Of a stretch of 8,786 nt of DNA, positions 5,472 through 8,786 are shown piece by piece (position 1 is the first letter of the stretch; every line of letters starts with the position of its first letter). Below the pieces are notes generated by a model. It was not told the origin of the DNA. It made no database searches and was given only the letters and a program-made list of their open reading frames with translations. A program made the translations under genes and the position numbers. Source of the DNA: Candidatus Cloacimonadota bacterium. Lineage in GTDB: Bacteria; Cloacimonadota; Cloacimonadia; JGIOTU-2. The DNA lies in NCBI GenBank assembly GCA_030628975.1, contig DAOVPZ010000035.1:1-8786 (forward strand), given 5' to 3'.

Positions 5472-5501
5472 ATAATATTTTCATAAATATTTAACTGTCA
5501 A
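5472..5501 (-). promoter_or_regulatory. Near-consensus sigma70-type promoter for the small exported gene
   Basis: On the minus strand a perfect TTGACA (5501-5496) is followed after 18 bases by TATTAT (5477-5472), which matches the -10 consensus at 5 of 6 positions. Transcription would start near 5465, some 22 bases before ATG 5443, leaving room for the AAAGGA ribosome-binding site. This is one of the two best promoters in the window. Confidence 0.65.
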
Positions 5502-5951
5502 GCAATATATAAACTTTTTTATTTTACCAATAATTCTATGATAAAGTTTTGAAATATGATACAAAATATATGAAATTAAAATGTTAGTTCAAATAAATTC
5601 TCATATTTTTATGAAATTTAAAATACAAAAAACTAATAGGAAAAAATAAGAAAACAAATAATGGTAAAACTTTAAACATTTATCATATAATTTACATTTA
5701 TACGAGTATGAACAAATAAATGACTCAAGTTTCTCAGGTGATTAAATGCTGATATAAAAAAACTTAATAATCTTTTATTCAACTTTTAAAAATAAATGTG
5801 ATTTTCAAAATACTATCACTTTTCCAACAGTTTCATCAGGCCTCTAAAGAAATATTTTATATTATGTTAATTTAAATAAAGCCATTGGACCTTATTTCAA
5901 ATCAACATCTTATTTGTTGGCATTTCATTCCCAACTGCCAATTCATTTATA
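5502..5951. other. AT-rich intergenic region without a recognised gene
   Basis: No coding frame, tRNA or structured RNA was recognised in these 450 bases on either strand. The region is extremely AT-rich with many A/T runs. The only GC-containing structure is a 6-bp inverted repeat TTGGCA/TGCCAA (5917-5922 and 5936-5941), 10 bases after the end of the 455-residue gene. It might act as a weak terminator but lacks a U-run. Confidence 0.6.
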
Positions 5952-7319
5952 TCAGAATCTAAAATCAAATGTAAGCAATGGCAGAGGGGTTTCTTTAGCA
6001 GAACTAATTATTTTGCCCATTGCAAAAGCTAACAAGCCTTCTGGTCTAATGTTAATATTCCATGAGGAACCTTTATGGGATGTTCGAGCGCTTTGTGCGT
6101 AAGACCGATACATTAACCAAAATCCACCTGCTGCGCCAATAGAACTTGATGTCGAATATAATACGCTGCTATCTTCATCTTCTGAAGATATAAGGTATGC
6201 GACCCCTAACCCCAGCAATCCTCCTGCAAGTTCACTTAGTCTAATCAGGTTCCCCTGACTAGTTGTGAAGTCTTTCCCTTGTACTAAATTATGCCCCAGA
6301 CCGAGTCCAACTACAGCTCCAAGCATTGATGCAGCTGTATAAGCTTTTTCGTTTTTTGTTCCAGAAATATCAACCGCTGCAAGTGGAATATAAGCGCCAA
6401 GGAGTCCAGTGGCACTAAGAACATGGGCATCACCTCTGGTATATGGTTGATGATCTGCTAACAATTTTCCCCAAAAAAGTCCCACTCCTGATCCAAGTAG
6501 TATGCTTCCTGCGACTGCTTGTCCTTTGTCATCACCAAAAAAATTTGCTAAATGAGCCATACCCAAACCCAAACCAATCCCAAAATCTCCTCCGACACAG
6601 ATTGTCTCAGCTGTCCCTGCACTAATATTTAATCTATTGGCAATATTAAAACCAGCAAGGGTTTCGACGATGCTTACAAGCATTCCCGATGCGCTTAACC
6701 CTTGTCCAGAGGGTTCCCTGCTAAGTAAGTTGGCTAGAGATATCCCATGTACAATGCCACATCTCCCTCCATAGAGGCTCAAGGTTGCTGCTGCGTCGGT
6801 CACAGGGATGTTTCTTGTTACAGAGAGAGGAATATAAAATCCTGCGCTACTTGTGAACATATAAAGCGCTACTGCTAATTTCACGTCATCAACTTCAAGT
6901 GCTACTGGGACAGCCCATCCATAATATCCCAAAGAAAGCCCCATAGTACCAACAATTAGTTTGGTGCGTCCTTCTTGATTGATGACAACTTGAGGTTCTT
7001 TTTGTTTAATTCGTTCTGTAACTTTTCGCTGAAAGTTTTTAGTGTCCTCCAAAGAAAACGGCAATCTAACTTTTAATAACTTTTCTTGAGGTTGATAAAA
7101 AATCTCAAGTACAAATGATGTATCTGAAATCTGGAATAAACGAGCTTCTCGAAATTTGCTGTATTCGGCAAATAGCCCCAGCTTTTGCTCAAGTTTTGAA
7201 TCAATGTATTCAATTTTACCTTCTTCATCTATCGGAATTTGAATCTCTTGTGCGTTGCATATCTCTGTAAAACAGATAAATAAGAGCACAACGAAAACAA
7301 AAAAGGTTTTATTCTTCAT
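5952..7319 (-). CDS. Exported glycine-rich repeat protein of unknown function, probably outer-membrane associated
   Basis: This 455-residue protein has a signal peptide (hydrophobic 6-18, likely cut CNA/QE at residue 23). It has a charged N-terminal region (24-120) and then a long Gly/Ala/Leu-rich part (121-412). The latter contains imperfect repeats about 58 residues long, near 210-267, 268-324, 325-383 and a partial one from 384. Each has the pattern [AS]-G-x-x-L-G-x-x-x-G-L-x-x-G-x-x-L, then [YF]-T and a second Gly-rich half (compare LLGSGVGLFWGKLL with MLGAVVGLGLGHNL). It ends LLTFDFRF: the final Phe with alternating hydrophobics resembles an outer-membrane barrel end, but the repeats look more like glycine-zipper helices. 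No family was recognised. A perfect AGGAGGT (7325-7331) precedes the ATG, 26 bases after the FG-GAP gene, so the two are probably co-transcribed. One line (6661-6720) is 53% GC, far above its neighbours. Confidence 0.8.
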   Translation of the reverse strand: MKNKTFFVFVVLLFICFTEICNAQEIQIPIDEEGKIEYIDSKLEQKLGLFAEYSKFREARLFQISDTSFVLEIFYQPQEKLLKVRLPFSLEDTKNFQRKVTERIKQKEPQVVINQEGRTKLIVGTMGLSLGYYGWAVPVALEVDDVKLAVALYMFTSSAGFYIPLSVTRNIPVTDAAATLSLYGGRCGIVHGISLANLLSREPSGQGLSASGMLVSIVETLAGFNIANRLNISAGTAETICVGGDFGIGLGLGMAHLANFFGDDKGQAVAGSILLGSGVGLFWGKLLADHQPYTRGDAHVLSATGLLGAYIPLAAVDISGTKNEKAYTAASMLGAVVGLGLGHNLVQGKDFTTSQGNLIRLSELAGGLLGLGVAYLISSEDEDSSVLYSTSSSIGAAGGFWLMYRSYAQSARTSHKGSSWNINIRPEGLLAFAMGKIISSAKETPLPLLTFDFRF

Positions 7320-7345
7320 TGTTTACCTCCTCTGGTAATATGACA

Positions 7346-8786
7346 CTATTTTATCAACAACAACTTTCTATTTACATAATAATCTTTTGTCTTAATCTGA
7401 TAAAGATATATACCACTGGGAATAATTTTATTATTTCTATCCCTACCATTCCAAAGAATATTATGAAATCCTGCTTTAAAACTTTTATTTACTAATGTTA
7501 ATACTAATTTCCCTTTAATATCATAGATTTTCAGTTCTACAAAACAATCTTGAGGAATAGAAAATTTAATTATAGTCTGCTGGTTAAATGGATTGGGATA
7601 ATTTTGTAAAAAGATTTTATTATTTGAAATGTTGAGCTTATCAACCTCAACGGGCTCACCCGAAATACTGAAGGCAGAAGGAGTAATTGCAGTTACTGTG
7701 TCACTTGCTGTCCAAGCTGTATACCGGATATAACAATTTAACGAACTGATTCTTGGAATCTTCCATTGATAACGACCATTATTGGGTAAACTATCTGAAA
7801 TTGTTGTCCAAGGTCCATTATTCCCAAATCTAGAATACTCAAGTTTAACAAATGATGAATCACCATTTGGTACAGCAGAAACCCAATCAATAAATTGAGC
7901 AGAAAATCTAATAAAATGCTCATTTCCTCTTGGAAACATCGGGGTAATTGTTAGACTTTCTGCTACTGATGTTTCTTTGAAACAATGCAAATGATTATAT
8001 GAACTGGGCCATGAACCCTCATCAGAGACTAATACTATATCTGGAAAACCATTATGGTCAATATCTCCACCTATACGAAAAGCTTCACAGTCACCTGGAG
8101 AGGGTGTGCTAAATTGAGCATCCTGAGTCCAATTTCCTGTCTCATCACCAAGCCATAAAGTAAATGCACCATTACCAAAGGCACATACATCTATATATCC
8201 ATCCACATTCATATCATATAATTGAGTTGATTCATAATTACCGCTTGATGGGAGGGTTCCTGAGAAATCAATCCAGAATTCCTGTGTCTCATCCCAGATC
8301 CATATCTCTATTCCACCATCACTGTTAACATAAGATACATCTTTTCCTCCATCATTGTCAACATCACCTAAAGCAGTTCCCTTATGACCAGTATTACCCG
8401 GAGAAGGTAAATTCGCATCGTTTAGAGTAAAATTTCCAGTTCCATCACCAAAATAAATAGTACCATACTGTTGTCCAACAGCCAAATCCACATTACCATC
8501 TCTGTTAATATCACCAAAAGTAAAATCCATATTAGAATTCCCACCTATAAATCCGAAACTTTGTACCCAACTACCATCACTCTGATTTAAATAGATATGC
8601 ACTCCATCACAACATCCAAAAGAATTACTCCCAATATCTAAATCACCATCATTATCAACATCTGCGAAATCATTGCCAAACATACCCCAGGTCTCACCAT
8701 TTGTTGCTAATCCATCATCCCAGGGTGTCCAGTTCATCCCAGTGCCATCTCCTAATGCAACTTCAATATATTGGTCTCCAAAATCA
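7346..8786 (-). CDS. Exported FG-GAP/VCBS repeat protein with C-terminal FlgD-Ig/type IX-like sorting domain (5' end outside window)
   Basis: The frame is still open at the window edge, so the 479 visible residues are the C-terminal part. An internal ATG at 8737 is not the start, because the preceding codons (IEVALGDGTG) continue a repeat. Five Ca-binding loops of the form D-x-[DN]-x-[DN]-G-x-x-D occur at visible residues 43-51, 92-100, 141-149, 191-199 and 241-249, a regular 49-50 residue period expected for blades of a beta-propeller. A beta-sandwich-like domain follows (about 273-376; KLEYSRFGNNGPWTTISDSL). The C-terminal domain is FLQNYPNPFNQQTIIKFSIP to GIYLYQI and RKLLLIK (391-479). Such tails direct export and surface attachment through type IX or related systems. 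A surface or secreted adhesion or binding role is likely, but the ligand is unknown. Confidence 0.87.
   Translation of the reverse strand, partial: DFGDQYIEVALGDGTGMNWTPWDDGLATNGETWGMFGNDFADVDNDGDLDIGSNSFGCCDGVHIYLNQSDGSWVQSFGFIGGNSNMDFTFGDINRDGNVDLAVGQQYGTIYFGDGTGNFTLNDANLPSPGNTGHKGTALGDVDNDGGKDVSYVNSDGGIEIWIWDETQEFWIDFSGTLPSSGNYESTQLYDMNVDGYIDVCAFGNGAFTLWLGDETGNWTQDAQFSTPSPGDCEAFRIGGDIDHNGFPDIVLVSDEGSWPSSYNHLHCFKETSVAESLTITPMFPRGNEHFIRFSAQFIDWVSAVPNGDSSFVKLEYSRFGNNGPWTTISDSLPNNGRYQWKIPRISSLNCYIRYTAWTASDTVTAITPSAFSISGEPVEVDKLNISNNKIFLQNYPNPFNQQTIIKFSIPQDCFVELKIYDIKGKLVLTLVNKSFKAGFHNILWNGRDRNNKIIPSGIYLYQIKTKDYYVNRKLLLIK

Noticed and set aside
5917..5941. TTGGCA/TGCCAA inverted repeat as terminator of the 455-residue gene
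   Set aside because: Only 6 bp of stem, a 13-base loop and no U-tract, so it is not supported as an intrinsic terminator.
5914..6102. A 62-codon plus-strand frame
   Set aside because: It lies mostly antisense to the end of the 455-residue gene and has no coding character of its own.
6443..6625. A 60-codon plus-strand frame
   Set aside because: It lies wholly antisense to the 455-residue gene.
7738..7923. A 61-codon minus-strand frame
   Set aside because: It lies inside the FG-GAP gene in another frame; the FG-GAP frame has clear domains here.

Overview
The window is AT-rich (about 28% GC in the metK lines counted by eye), and every supported gene lies on the minus strand, so transcription runs from 8786 towards 1. 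The right-hand exported protein carries Ca-binding FG-GAP/VCBS repeats and ends in a YPNPFN...GIYLYQI...RKLLLIK tail. Tails of this FlgD-Ig/type IX-secretion type are typical of Bacteroidota and relatives and of candidate phyla such as Cloacimonadota, WOR-3 and KSB1. The S-adenosylhomocysteine hydrolase is the short form ending YLSSW..GT, which is common in archaea, Thermotoga-like bacteria and uncultured anaerobic lineages. Together these suggest an uncultured Gram-negative bacterium, probably FCB-like or WOR-3-like. This is an inference, because no rRNA gene or ribosomal marker is present.

Layout in transcription order. (1) 8786-5952: a 5'-truncated exported FG-GAP repeat protein is followed after 26 bases by a 455-residue exported glycine-rich repeat protein of unknown function, whose base composition is clearly richer in GC. 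(2) 5951-5444: an AT-rich gap with no gene, ending in a near-consensus promoter. (3) 5443-5132: a small exported hypothetical protein, followed by a good hairpin terminator. (4) 5060-1206: a compact probable operon of ahcY, a 76-residue charged protein, a minimal nucleotidyltransferase, metK and a NusG/RfaH/UpxY-like antiterminator. AhcY and MetK are the two ends of the methylation cycle (SAM synthesis and SAH removal). The 76-residue/nucleotidyltransferase pair between them looks like a toxin-antitoxin-type cassette. (5) 1205-939: a noncoding stretch with five inverted repeats and a strong minus-strand promoter. (6) 938-1: a 49-residue ORF that looks like the stub of an ATPase gene, overlapping by ATGA a Gfo/Idh/MocA sugar dehydrogenase that runs off the window and probably opens a nucleotide-sugar or surface-polysaccharide cluster.

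How the parts may work together: specialised NusG paralogues of the UpxY/RfaH type usually lie just ahead of the long polysaccharide operon they control. Here the antiterminator gene is followed by a palindrome-rich leader and then a WlbA-like dehydrogenase, which fits that arrangement. The most interesting places are the palindrome-rich leader, the truncated ATPase stub joined to a repeated sequence, and the nucleotidyltransferase cassette inside the methylation-cycle operon. No clearly new defence or mobile system is visible.
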